A DNA stretch of 64,000 bases, from assembly GCF_003611695.1 (NCBI RefSeq), contig NZ_RAWE01000016.1, positions 1 to 64,000 on the forward strand. The letters run 5' to 3'. Below are positions 8,513-16,836 of this stretch, one piece after another. Each line of letters begins with the position of its first letter. Position 1 is the stretch's first letter. Below the pieces are notes generated by a model that saw only the letters and a list, made by a program, of their open reading frames with translations, had not been told where the DNA came from and searched no databases. This DNA comes from Corallococcus carmarthensis. GTDB lineage: Bacteria; Myxococcota; Myxococcia; Myxococcales; Myxococcaceae. The position numbers and the translations under genes are program-made.

Positions 8513-9289
8513 ATGCAGGTGGACTTTGGCCGCACGTCGGAGGACTACGCCCGTCATCGCGCCGGCTTCCCGGATGCCTTCTTCGAACGGCTCAGCCGCG
8601 AGGGCGTCTTCCATCCCGGGCAGCGCGTGCTGGACCTGGGCGCGGGCACGGGAACGCTCGCGCGGGGATGGGCGAAGCGCGGTGGCTCCGTCACGGCGCT
8701 CGATGTCTCAGCGCCCATGCTGGACTCGGCCCGGCGGCTCGCCACGGAGGAAGGGCTGTCCATCGACTTCCGCGTGGCTCCGGCGGAGCGGACCGGACTG
8801 CCTTCGGAGTCCTTCGGGCTCGTGACCGCCGGCACGTGCTGGCATTGGTTCGACCGCGCCGCCGCGGCCCGCGAGGCCTTCCGGGTGCTGGCGCCGGGGG
8901 GACGGCTGGTCATCGCGCACTTCGACTGGCTGCCCTTGCCGGGCAATGTCGTCGAGGTCGTCCACTCCCTCATCGACACCTTCAATGCCTCGCAGGTCGC
9001 GCCCTACGTGAGCTTCGGGCACGACGCAGGCATCTATCCGCGCTGGTTCCTGGACGCCGCCACCGCGGGCTTCACCGGCCTGGAGTCCTTCTCCTTCGAC
9101 ACCGTCGTCCACTACTCGCATGAGGCGTGGATGGGGCGGGTGCGTGCCAGCGCGAAGGTGGGCCCGGTGCTCTCCCCGGAGGAGGCGGCCCGCTTCGACA
9201 CCGCGCACGCGAAGCTGCTCGCGGAGCGCTTCCCGGACGCGCCGCTCGCCGTGCCCCACCGCGTGTTCGCCCTGGTGGCGACGCGGTGA
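8513..9289 (+). CDS. Class I SAM-dependent methyltransferase
   Basis: 258 residues; the start MQVDFGRTSEDYARHRAGFP has AGGAGGA seven bases upstream. Motif I is VLDLGAGTGTLARGWAKRG (about residues 42-60), the acidic motif II is VTALDVSAPMLDSAR, and post-I is RVAPAERTGLPSESFGLV followed by GTCWHWFDRAAAAREAFRVL: the Methyltransf_11/25 (UbiE-like) architecture for small-molecule substrates. The substrate cannot be read from sequence. The citrate-synthase fusion is transcribed the other way from the 104-bp gap, where two TGTCGA repeats are visible. The next gene starts 75 bp downstream with its own ribosome site. Confidence 0.88.
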   Translation: MQVDFGRTSEDYARHRAGFPDAFFERLSREGVFHPGQRVLDLGAGTGTLARGWAKRGGSVTALDVSAPMLDSARRLATEEGLSIDFRVAPAERTGLPSESFGLVTAGTCWHWFDRAAAAREAFRVLAPGGRLVIAHFDWLPLPGNVVEVVHSLIDTFNASQVAPYVSFGHDAGIYPRWFLDAATAGFTGLESFSFDTVVHYSHEAWMGRVRASAKVGPVLSPEEAARFDTAHAKLLAERFPDAPLAVPHRVFALVATR

Positions 9290-9364
9290 GCAGGGCCGGG
9301 TGACAGAAACGAAGGCCTCGGGTGTTCGACCCGCCAGCATCCACTTCGCTGGAGGTCACAGACC

Positions 9365-10702
9365 ATGGGCATCACATTGGACCGCCGCTCCCTCATTCAA
9401 GCCAGCCTGGGGTTGACCGGGGGGCTCGCGCTCCTCCGGGGCGCCCCGGCCGCGGCGGCCGGACAGCCGTCCACGCCCTCCACCTCCGCCGAGGAGCCCC
9501 GGCCCTGGTGGGAGCTGGGCCTGATGGCGGACCCCATCATGGAGAGCCAGCTGCTGCACTTCCTGGCCGCGACCTACAGCGCCCAGGCGGACATCAGCGA
9601 GGTGCTGGACACGGCGAGCCGCATCGTCGCGGGGGATGACTGGAGCTGGCCCAACGAATGGGTCCACACCGCCGACCGCATCCGCGCCATGGGCGCCGCC
9701 AGCCTGTCGCGCCGCCATCCCATCAGCGCGGGCAATGCCTACCTGCGCGCCGCCAATTACTACCGCGCCGCGCTCATCCACCACCCCGAACCCACGCACC
9801 CGAGCGTGGTCGCCACCGGGCGCAAGGCGGTGGATGCGTACAACAAGGCGCTCCCGTTGCTGAAGATTCCGGGCACCCCCGTGCGCATCCCGTACGAGGG
9901 CACCACGCTGCCCGGCTACTTCTTCCGCGCCCCGAGCGCCCGGAGCATCGCGCCGCTGCTCATCTTCCAGCAGGGCCGCGACGCGTGGCCGGAGGAGTCC
10001 AAGTACGTCATCGACGCGGCGCTCGCGCGGGGCTACCACTGCCTCATCGTGCACGCGCCCGGCCAGGGCATGGCCATCCGCGAGCAGGGGCTGCCCTTCC
10101 GCCATGACTGGGAACAGGTCATCCGGCCGGTGGTGGACTTCGCCCTGTGCATCGCGGGCGTGGACTCGCGGCGCATCGCGCTCTTGGGGTGGAGCATGGG
10201 CGGGGCGCTGGTGCCGCGCGCCGCCGCGTTCGAGCGGCGCATCAAGATCCTCATCCCCAACCCCGGCGTCCTCAACTGGGGCGACTCCTCCTTCGAGCAG
10301 TTCAACACCTACTTCCCGGACGTGATGGCGCTGCTCGACAGCGACCCTCGGGCCTTCGACGCGGCCATGGCCCAGCTGATGGAGCAGGTGTTCCTGTACC
10401 GCTGGTACATGAAGGACTCGATGTCCAAGCACGGCGTCAGCACGCCGTCCGCGCTGCTCTTCGAGCTGCGCCGGTACAACAACGAGCCCATCGTCCACCG
10501 CATCCGCTGCCGCACGCTGGTGATGGACGGCACGGCCGAGGCGTTCTCACAGGGGCAGGCCCGGCTGCTCTTCGACGCGCTGGAGTGCCCGAAGGACTAC
10601 ATGCTCTTCACCGCCCAGGACACGGGGCTCCTGCACTGCCAGGAGGCCGCGCAGGCCGTCGCCAACCACCGGATGTTCGACTGGCTGGACGAGTACCTGT
10701 AG
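9365..10702 (+). CDS. Tat-exported alpha/beta hydrolase (FrsA-like esterase family)
   Basis: 445 residues. GGAGGT lies eight bases before the ATG. The N-terminus DRRSLIQASLGLTGGLALL, ending APAAAA, is a twin-arginine signal, so the protein is exported folded. An N-terminal helical cap domain (about 45-180) precedes the hydrolase core: IAPLLIFQQGRDAWPEESKY (oxyanion side), LGWSMGGALVPRAAAF with nucleophile Ser277, LVMDGTAEAF with Asp388, and TGLLHCQEAA with His424. This layout matches the FrsA/DUF1100 and 2,6-dihydroxypseudooxynicotine hydrolase-like group, with a helical cap before the catalytic core. The substrate is unknown; an ester or C-C bond in an aromatic or peptide-like compound is plausible. 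Confidence 0.88.
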   Translation: MGITLDRRSLIQASLGLTGGLALLRGAPAAAAGQPSTPSTSAEEPRPWWELGLMADPIMESQLLHFLAATYSAQADISEVLDTASRIVAGDDWSWPNEWVHTADRIRAMGAASLSRRHPISAGNAYLRAANYYRAALIHHPEPTHPSVVATGRKAVDAYNKALPLLKIPGTPVRIPYEGTTLPGYFFRAPSARSIAPLLIFQQGRDAWPEESKYVIDAALARGYHCLIVHAPGQGMAIREQGLPFRHDWEQVIRPVVDFALCIAGVDSRRIALLGWSMGGALVPRAAAFERRIKILIPNPGVLNWGDSSFEQFNTYFPDVMALLDSDPRAFDAAMAQLMEQVFLYRWYMKDSMSKHGVSTPSALLFELRRYNNEPIVHRIRCRTLVMDGTAEAFSQGQARLLFDALECPKDYMLFTAQDTGLLHCQEAAQAVANHRMFDWLDEYL

Positions 10703-10721
10703 CGCCCAGAGGGCCGCCGCG

Positions 10722-11756
10722 TCATCGCAGGCCGCTGCCCAACACGGCGCGGAAGACGGCCTCCACCTCCTGCGCGTCCGCGCCCACCTCCCGGGCCCAT
10801 GCCCGGCGCACGGCGAGCAGCGCCTCCGTGCGCGCGGGCTCGTTTCCGGGCGCCTGGGCGCGGCGCTGGCGGCGGACCAGCTCCTCCCGGCGGGCGAGCA
10901 GTTCCACCAGCTCCCGGTCGAGCTCATCGATGTGCTCGCGCGGCTCCCGGGGCGCTGGCGCCGCCGGTTCCAATCCGGGCACGGCGTGGCCCGCCGTCTC
11001 TCGCGCCTGCTCCGGCTTCATGGCGGGAGCGGATTCCAGGTCGCGGTGGATGGCCTGGAGCGCCGCGAGCAGCCTGCCGCGCGCTTGCGTGGCGAAGGGG
11101 TTCTCCTGCTGGATGGCGTTGAAGAGGTGGCCCGCGTCCGCGCGCACGGTTTCGATGGTGCGCGACAGCGCCTTGAAGCTTGCCGGCGCGAAGGGCACGT
11201 CCGCCGCCGCGCCTGAGTCCACCATCCCCTTGGCCACGAAGAACGTGAGCGCGTGCGTGCGCGCCATCACCTGGTCATGGCCTTCCGGTGACTGTTCAAT
11301 CACCTCGCAGCCCAGCGCCTCGTAGAAGCGCCGGGCGCGCGGGGCCGCTTCCGGATGCAGCGGGTTGGGACAGAGCACGACGCGCATGGGGCGCTCGGCC
11401 ATGGCCAGGCTCAAGGGGCCGAAGAGCGGATGCGTCCCCACCCACGGCACTTGCGCGCCCAGCACCTCCGTCAGCGCCTCCACGGGCTTCACCTTCACGC
11501 TGCCCACGTCCAGCACCAGGTGCTCCGGCGTGAGGAAGGGCCGCAGCGCCTTCAGCACGTCCCGCATCTGGGGCACCGGGACGGACACCACCACCAGCTC
11601 CGCGCCCTCCAGCAGCTCCGGCATCGAGTGCGCGCGAAGCGGCTCCGGGATGTCCGCCACCGGGTCCAGGGCGCGGTGCTCCACCCCCACCGCCTCCAGC
11701 AGCGTTCCCAGCGCGCGTCCAAAACGTCCGTATCCCACGAGTGCGACATGCGGCAT
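10722..11756 (-). CDS. tyrA: Prephenate dehydrogenase with C-terminal chorismate mutase domain
   Basis: 344 residues. Residues 1-235 are prephenate/arogenate dehydrogenase: Rossmann start VALVGYGRFGRALGTLLE, LVVVSVPVPQMRDVL, VLDVGSVKVKPVEAL and the active-site stretch WVGTHPLFGPLSLAMAE (His109). After a Pro/Ala linker (about 240-271), residues 272-344 resemble AroQ-type chorismate mutase: IDELDRELVELLARREELVR, then a shorter second helix pair. The product would make 4-hydroxyphenylpyruvate (tyrosine route) directly from chorismate. In enterobacterial TyrA the mutase is N-terminal; here the order is reversed and the mutase domain is short (about 73 residues), so it could be regulatory or weak. 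It is monocistronic by appearance, convergent with the hydrolase gene 19 bp away. Confidence 0.88.
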   Translation of the reverse strand: MPHVALVGYGRFGRALGTLLEAVGVEHRALDPVADIPEPLRAHSMPELLEGAELVVVSVPVPQMRDVLKALRPFLTPEHLVLDVGSVKVKPVEALTEVLGAQVPWVGTHPLFGPLSLAMAERPMRVVLCPNPLHPEAAPRARRFYEALGCEVIEQSPEGHDQVMARTHALTFFVAKGMVDSGAAADVPFAPASFKALSRTIETVRADAGHLFNAIQQENPFATQARGRLLAALQAIHRDLESAPAMKPEQARETAGHAVPGLEPAAPAPREPREHIDELDRELVELLARREELVRRQRRAQAPGNEPARTEALLAVRRAWAREVGADAQEVEAVFRAVLGSGLR

Positions 11757-11793
11757 GCGCCGGAGTCTACGCGGGCATGCGGCGGAGAAACGA

Positions 11794-11826
11794 CCGCCGG
11801 GTCCCTCGTGAGGAGGAACCCGGCGG
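11794..11826 (-). terminator. Terminator of the metzincin gene
   Basis: CCGCCGGGT (11794-11802) and ACCCGGCGG (11818-11826) form a perfect 9-bp stem; the loop can pair further. It lies 32 nt past the stop of the minus-strand gene 11858-13360 and before tyrA, whose start is at 11756. Confidence 0.55.
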
Positions 11827-11857
11827 GGAACGACTTCCCAGGGGGTGAAGCCAGGGA

Positions 11858-13360
11858 CTACCGGGCGCGGAACATCTCCGCGGTGAGGCAGGCCTCGGTC
11901 TTCTCCGGGAGGACGAAGAAGGGCTGCTGACGGCTCAGGCCCTGGGTCGTGCCCAGCCAGCCGTCGCCAATCTGCCCGGCGCCGTCGTACACCAGCGCCA
12001 GCCAGTCATGCTGCGACGCCGGGAGGAGGTCCGTGGTGTCCGCGTCGTGGTTGAGGCTGTAGGCGTAGGACGCGGCCTGGATGGTGCCGTTGCCGTTGAA
12101 GTCCAGGTTCGCGCTCGCGGTGCCGGCGCGCTGCACGCCGTTGATGCGCACGCCGATGTGGGCCAGGTCCGCCTCCGTGGTGGGGGCGATGGGCGCGAAG
12201 GCGGAGACCTCGTTGATGGACGCCTCGCTGATGGAGGCGACGCGCACGCGCGAGTAGTCCAGCACGTTGTCCACGCCGTCCACGCGCAGGCCGTACATCT
12301 GGTACTCGTAGTTCATCTGGCTCAGGTAGTTGGCCTTGTAGTTGCTGTCGTCGGTGCCGCCGTGACGCAGGCCGATGTTGTGACCCAGCTCGTGCATGAG
12401 GGTGCCGGCCTGCTGCAGCTCCGTGCCGCCCGGCACGGACCAGCCGCCCAGCGTCACGATGAAGTCGTGTGCGGGGATGCCGCGGGAGATGCCGCTGGAG
12501 GTGCCGCCGTTGTAGGTGTTCGCGAACAGGGCGTAGTGGAAGAAGGGCGCGCGGCGCGACTTGAAGTACTTCGCCTTGATGACGTCGACGTCCGTCCACA
12601 CCGGGGTCAGGTCCGTGTCCGCGTCCGCGGCGGCGATCTGCGAATCCAGCACCAGGTGCAGCGCGATGCCCGTGGTGCCGTTGGGGTTGGACACCGGCGC
12701 GTTGGCGAAGGACGTCGTCACGCGGTCCAGCGCCGCCTGGGTGGGCTTGCGGTCCGCGTAGTAGTCCACCTCCACGAACACGTCCTTCTTGCGCGGATCC
12801 GCGCCCCAGTAGTGCAGGTCCACGCCGCCGTAGCCGTACAGCTCCGCGAAGTCGCTGATGCGGTCCCCGTCCGTGTCGGAGTTGTTGGGGTTGGTGCCGT
12901 ACTGGGCCTCGGCCGCGTCACAGATGCCATCGCCGTCGGTGTCCACGGCGTTGAGCGCGCACAGGTACACGGGCTGCACGGCGGAGACCTGATAGTCGGT
13001 CCCGTTCTGCGTCATCGTCTCGTACTTGGGCCGGTGGTAGACGGTGACGGAGCGGTAGCCCGAGCGCGAATAGACGAGCCGCACCGCCTCCTCGCCGGAC
13101 GCCGGCATGACGATCTGGACGTCGTCCTCGCCGTTTTGGTTGCCGTACGCGTCGAAGACGAAGAGGCCCGACGAGTCCGTCGTCTGGGTCGGGAGGCCGG
13201 TGCCACAGCCCGTGCCAGAGCAGGTGCCGGAGGCGACGTAGACCGTCACGCCCTCCACGGCGCTGCCCGTCGCCGAGTCATAGATGAAACCGTAGACACA
13301 CCCATTCAAGCCGACGAGCGCCATGGACGCCGTCAGCAGGCTCTTGTGAAACGTGGACAT
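11858..13360 (-). CDS. Metzincin-type zinc metallopeptidase lipoprotein with calcium-binding type III repeats
   Basis: 500 residues. The signal MSTFHKSLLTASMALVGLNG ends in lipobox L-N-G-C, so it is probably a lipoprotein. A carboxypeptidase-regulatory-like beta domain follows (CVYGFIYDSATGSAVEGVTV), then thrombospondin type III/EF-like repeats (DTDGDGICDAAEAQYGTNPN; DTDGDRISDFAELYG) likely to bind calcium. The catalytic zinc motif is HELGHNIGLRH (His323, His327, His333), with LSQMNYEYQ as the downstream Met-turn, the metzincin arrangement. A purine-rich AGGGGGA lies close before the ATG. Expected role: cell-surface protease acting on proteins outside the cell, for nutrition or predation. Confidence 0.88.
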   Translation of the reverse strand: MSTFHKSLLTASMALVGLNGCVYGFIYDSATGSAVEGVTVYVASGTCSGTGCGTGLPTQTTDSSGLFVFDAYGNQNGEDDVQIVMPASGEEAVRLVYSRSGYRSVTVYHRPKYETMTQNGTDYQVSAVQPVYLCALNAVDTDGDGICDAAEAQYGTNPNNSDTDGDRISDFAELYGYGGVDLHYWGADPRKKDVFVEVDYYADRKPTQAALDRVTTSFANAPVSNPNGTTGIALHLVLDSQIAAADADTDLTPVWTDVDVIKAKYFKSRRAPFFHYALFANTYNGGTSSGISRGIPAHDFIVTLGGWSVPGGTELQQAGTLMHELGHNIGLRHGGTDDSNYKANYLSQMNYEYQMYGLRVDGVDNVLDYSRVRVASISEASINEVSAFAPIAPTTEADLAHIGVRINGVQRAGTASANLDFNGNGTIQAASYAYSLNHDADTTDLLPASQHDWLALVYDGAGQIGDGWLGTTQGLSRQQPFFVLPEKTEACLTAEMFRAR

Positions 13361-13482
13361 ACATCCCCCTCGGAGGAATCAGGGGCTGGCTTCTCGTGCC
13401 AACCGCCACATTTACGGCGGGTGTGGCGGATATTCTCTGGGGGATTTATTTCCGGGCCCGTCACACGGCGGAGCCCCTCGGG

Positions 13483-13511
13483 TTGACAGCCCGTGCTGTC
13501 TGTCTTACTCC
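13483..13511 (+). promoter_or_regulatory. Candidate promoter for the elongation factor G transcript
   Basis: A perfect -35 hexamer TTGACA (13483-13488) is followed 17 nt later by TACTCC, a poor -10. No other strong element is visible in the 13361-13884 gap. If used, transcription begins near 13518, leaving a leader of roughly 365 nt before the EF-G start. Confidence 0.4.
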
Positions 13512-13520
13512 TATGTCGTC

Positions 13521-13622
13521 ATGAGGCCCGTCTCCTTCCATGCCCTGCCGACCCTGAGCGCCTTCGCGCCGGCGGCGGACGTGCGCCTCACGCCCCGTCA
13601 CGAGGTCCTGCTCGATATTTGA
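13521..13622 (+). CDS. Possible 33-residue leader peptide upstream of EF-G
   Basis: An open frame starting MRPVSFHALPTLSAFAPAAD and ending EVLLDI, stop at 13620-13622. It begins just after the TTGACA promoter candidate. A three-codon frame (ATG TCG TCA TGA, 13513-13524) overlaps its start codon. No Shine-Dalgarno sequence is visible, so it may be translated leaderless-like or not at all. I include it because its position in a long 5' leader of a translation-factor gene is what a translation-sensing attenuator would look like. No homology is known to me. Confidence 0.3.
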   Translation: MRPVSFHALPTLSAFAPAADVRLTPRHEVLLDI

Positions 13623-13630
13623 GCAGGCGG

Positions 13631-13646
13631 ACCGGAGTCCTCCGGT
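13631..13646 (+). promoter_or_regulatory. Small hairpin in the EF-G leader
   Basis: ACCGGA-GTCC-TCCGGT, a perfect 6-bp stem with a 4-nt loop, nine bases after the stop of the possible leader peptide. It could be part of a regulatory leader. The rest of the gap up to 13884 shows only GC-rich sequence and the EF-G ribosome site. Confidence 0.3.
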
Positions 13647-13884
13647 GCGCGCCGTGGCTGGTTGCCCGCGTGCCGTGAGTTCCGTCTCCGCCCGATAGTC
13701 CCGGTGGTGTCTTCGTGTGTCCTCGCGCGTTGCTGGAGCGGGCCTGACGTGCCCCTCCAGGCCTGCGTGCGCGTGCGCGCCTGAAGACCGCCACCGGGCA
13801 GGTCCTCTCAGTTCATCCAACCGGCGTCCTCAATCCAATACACACCCGCGGGCCTCGCTGCCCGGACGGGAACGGGAGTCTTTC

Positions 13885-15990
13885 ATGTCTCGCACCACGC
13901 GCATCGAGCGGTACCGCAACATCGGCATCATGGCCCACATCGACGCGGGCAAGACGACGCTCACCGAGCGCGTCCTCTTCTTCACCGGGCGCATCCACTC
14001 CACGGGAGAGGTGCACACGGGCTCCACGGAGATGGACTGGATGGAGCAGGAGAAGAAGCGCGGCATCACCATCACCTCCGCGGCGACGACGGCCTTCTGG
14101 CAGCCCCGGCACGGGCGGGAGGCGGGCGTTCCCCACCGCATCAACATCCTGGACACGCCGGGCCACGTGGACTTCACCATCGAGGTGGAGCGTTCGCTGC
14201 GCGTGCTGGACGGCGCGGTGGCGGTGTTCGACGCCAGCCAGGGCGTGGAGCCGCAGTCGGAGACGGTGTGGCGTCAGGCGGACCGCTACGGCGTGCCGCG
14301 CATCGCGTTCATCAACAAGATGGACAAGGTGGGCGCGGACTTCGCCCTGAGCGTGCAGTCCATGGTGGACAGGCTGGGCGTGCGCCCGGTGGCCGTGCAG
14401 TGGCCCGTGGGCGACGGCGCGGACTTCCAGGGGCTCGTGGACCTGGTGCGCATGCGGCTCGTGCGCTTCCAGGGCGAGGACGGCCGCTTCGACGACGACG
14501 CGCCCGTACCGCCGGAGCTGTTGGAGGCGGTGATGCCTTACCGCATGCGCCTCATTGAAGTCTGCGCGGACGTGGACCCAGGCGTGCTGGAGAAGTTCGT
14601 GGACGGGCGGGTGGAGGACATCACCGTGGAGGACCTGGAGCGCGCGCTGCGCGCGGGCACCCTCGCGCGGACGCTGGTGCCGGTGCTGTGCGGGTCGGCC
14701 TTCAAGAAGAAGGGAGTGCAGATGCTCTTGGATGCGGTCGTCAACTACCTGCCGTCACCCGCGGACGTGGCCGTGGTGGAGGGCTTTGCGCCCGTCACCG
14801 GCGAGCGCGTCAGCCGTCCCGTGTCGGACTCGGGTCCGCCAAGCGCCCTGGCGTTCAAGCTGATGAGCGACAAGGCCGTGGGCGGCATCGTGTTCCTGCG
14901 GGTGTACTCCGGCACGCTGCGCGCGGGCACCGTCCTGCTCAACCCCGTCACCGGACGGAAGGAGCGGGTGGGCCGTCTGATGTTCATGCACGCCAACCGC
15001 CGTGAAGAGGTGGCGGAGGTGCACGCGGGCGACCTGTGCGCGGCGCTGGGGCTCAAGGGCGTTCGCACGGGCGACACGCTGTGCGACCCGGACGCGCCGG
15101 TGGTGCTGGAGGCGTTGAACGTGATGGAGCCCGTGGTGCAACTCGCCGTGGAGGCGCGCTCCCCCGCGGAGCTTCCGAAGCTGGAGGAGGGCCTGCAACG
15201 GCTGGCGGCGGAGGATCCGTCGCTGCGCCTGGGCGTGGATCCGGAGAGCGGCCAGGTGCTGCTGTCCGGCATGGGTGAGCTGCACCTGGAGGTGGTCGTG
15301 GACCGGTTGAGGACGGAGTTCGGCGTGGAGGCGCGCGTGGGACAGCCGAAGGTGGCGTACCGCGACACGCTTAGGGGCGCGGTGCGCCAGGAGTACCGCC
15401 ACGTCCGCCAGTCCGGCGGGCCCGGACAGTACGCGCGCGTGGTGCTGGACGTGGGGCCGGCGCCGCGAGGGGCGGGGCTCGTCTTCGTGGACGCCACGAA
15501 GGGCGGCACCATCCCCCGTGAGCTGGTGCCCGCGATTGAAAAGGGCGTGGCCGGCGCGATGGCGCGGGGCGTGCGCGAGGGCGTGCCGCTGGTGGACGTG
15601 GAGGTGCGGCTGGTGGATGGGGACACGCACGTGAAGGACAGCACGCCGCAGGCGTTCGCGGTGGCGGGCTCGCTGGCGCTCCAGGAGGCCGCGCGGCGCG
15701 TGGGCATCCAGGGGCTGGAGCCGGTGATGGAGGTGGAGGTGGTGACGCCGGAGGAGTTCCTGGGCGACGTGCTGGGTGACCTGGCGTCGCGGCGGGGACG
15801 GGTGTTGGGGATGGAGGCGAAGGGGACGGCGCGGTGCGTGTCCGCGCGCGTGCCCATGGCGCGCCTGTTCGGCTACGTGACGGCGCTGCGCGGCCGCACG
15901 CAGGGACGCGCCCAGGCCAGCATGCGCCTGGGGACGTACGAGCCGGTGCCGGAGCCGGCCAGCGCCTCCAGCGCCGAGGCGCGGGCGTGA
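13885..15990 (+). CDS. fusA: Elongation factor G, stand-alone paralogue
   Basis: 701 residues, the normal EF-G length. It catalyses GTP-driven ribosomal translocation, or ribosome recycling if specialised. The start [20 protein letters not shown] has CGGGAG about eight bases upstream. GTPase motifs: AHIDAGKTT (G1), [13 protein letters not shown] (G2), DTPGHVDF (G3), NKMD (G4) and GSAFKKKG (G5). Domain IV is recognisable from [17 protein letters not shown], and the C-terminal domain V contains [19 protein letters not shown]. The usual str-operon neighbours (rpsL, rpsG, tuf) are absent and the gene has its own long leader, so this is probably a second EF-G copy rather than the housekeeping one. 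Such paralogues can serve in recycling, stress or antibiotic tolerance; sequence alone does not decide. Confidence 0.93.
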   Translation: MSRTTRIERYRNIGIMAHIDAGKTTLTERVLFFTGRIHSTGEVHTGSTEMDWMEQEKKRGITITSAATTAFWQPRHGREAGVPHRINILDTPGHVDFTIEVERSLRVLDGAVAVFDASQGVEPQSETVWRQADRYGVPRIAFINKMDKVGADFALSVQSMVDRLGVRPVAVQWPVGDGADFQGLVDLVRMRLVRFQGEDGRFDDDAPVPPELLEAVMPYRMRLIEVCADVDPGVLEKFVDGRVEDITVEDLERALRAGTLARTLVPVLCGSAFKKKGVQMLLDAVVNYLPSPADVAVVEGFAPVTGERVSRPVSDSGPPSALAFKLMSDKAVGGIVFLRVYSGTLRAGTVLLNPVTGRKERVGRLMFMHANRREEVAEVHAGDLCAALGLKGVRTGDTLCDPDAPVVLEALNVMEPVVQLAVEARSPAELPKLEEGLQRLAAEDPSLRLGVDPESGQVLLSGMGELHLEVVVDRLRTEFGVEARVGQPKVAYRDTLRGAVRQEYRHVRQSGGPGQYARVVLDVGPAPRGAGLVFVDATKGGTIPRELVPAIEKGVAGAMARGVREGVPLVDVEVRLVDGDTHVKDSTPQAFAVAGSLALQEAARRVGIQGLEPVMEVEVVTPEEFLGDVLGDLASRRGRVLGMEAKGTARCVSARVPMARLFGYVTALRGRTQGRAQASMRLGTYEPVPEPASASSAEARA

Positions 15991-15995
15991 GGTGA

Positions 15996-16038
15996 CGGCT
16001 CCGGGCTTCCTTCCGTAACAGGGGGAAGCCCGGGGCCG
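15996..16038. terminator. Bidirectional terminator between EF-G and a convergent gene
   Basis: CGGCTCCGGGCTTCC (15996-16010) and GGAAGCCCGGGGCCG (16024-16038) pair over 15 bp with a single G-U wobble around a 13-nt loop. It sits exactly between two convergent stop codons (15990 and 16042) and can serve both strands. Confidence 0.75.
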
Positions 16039-16041
16039 TGG

Positions 16042-16671
16042 TCAGTTCGTCGGGAGGTAGAACGAGAGCGTCGACGGGCCCCGGAGCTCCCGCAGTCCGC
16101 CCGGCTGGCCGCAGCCGTTCGTCGGGTCGCCGTTCACGTAGGTGACGGTCTTCATCGCGACGGCGTTGGGGAACCGCCCCGACGTCACCGTGCCGATGAG
16201 GACGGCTTCGGAGGCGGTGCCCTTGGCCCGCAGGCCGATCTGCGTGAAGAGCACCGTCGTGAAGCCGCCGTCGCCCCAGAAGAAGCTCTCCTGGATGGGC
16301 TCCGGGGGCTCGATGGCTTGCTGGCAGGAGGCGTTCGCCACGGGCACGTTGCCCGTGCCGCTGCCGGCCGTCAGGAAGAGGGGCGTGCCCAGCAGGTTCG
16401 CGCACAGCGTGTAGGTGGAGTTGATGTTGCGGGTGACGTTCTGGGGCGTGTCCGTCAGGCCAGGGTTGTAGGTGGTGACGCTCGACCCCAGGAGGCACTG
16501 GACCATCAGGGGGCCGGTGGGGATGGGCAGGTCCAGCAGCTCCTGGGGCTGGCCGGAGGGCCCGGTGGGCGCGGCCACGGCGTGCCCCAGCGGGGCCAGC
16601 AGGAAGGCGGCGAGGACCAGGCCCCGGCGGGCCTGGGAGGACTTGGACGGGGAAGACATCGACAGGGACAT
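16042..16671 (-). CDS. Secreted protein of unknown function
   Basis: 209 residues. The N-terminus has a basic region (SKSSQARR) and a hydrophobic core (GLVLAAFLLAPLGHAVAAP), a Sec signal with cleavage near residue 34. The mature part is Gly/Thr/Asn-rich: QELLDLPIPTGPLMVQCLLG, TPQNVTRNINSTYTLCANLL, EPIQESFFWGDGGFTTVLFT, and it ends STLSFYLPTN. Four Cys are spread through it. I know no family. The start may be at 16671 or four codons later (16659). It is divergent from the ECF sigma factor (165 bp gap) and converges on EF-G. Confidence 0.7.
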   Translation of the reverse strand: MSLSMSSPSKSSQARRGLVLAAFLLAPLGHAVAAPTGPSGQPQELLDLPIPTGPLMVQCLLGSSVTTYNPGLTDTPQNVTRNINSTYTLCANLLGTPLFLTAGSGTGNVPVANASCQQAIEPPEPIQESFFWGDGGFTTVLFTQIGLRAKGTASEAVLIGTVTSGRFPNAVAMKTVTYVNGDPTNGCGQPGGLRELRGPSTLSFYLPTN

Positions 16672-16836
16672 GGGCGGCTCCAGATGCGCGACTGCGAGAG
16701 AGCCCCGAAGGTCTTGTCGGCTGCCGGCCTCCTCCATTGCCCCGGGAGGAGGGGTGGAGTGCCCCGCGGGGAAAATCGCGCCCGCATGTCGATTTCCGGG
16801 GCGCCCATTCGACGTGCATTTGATTGAGTTCGCGCC

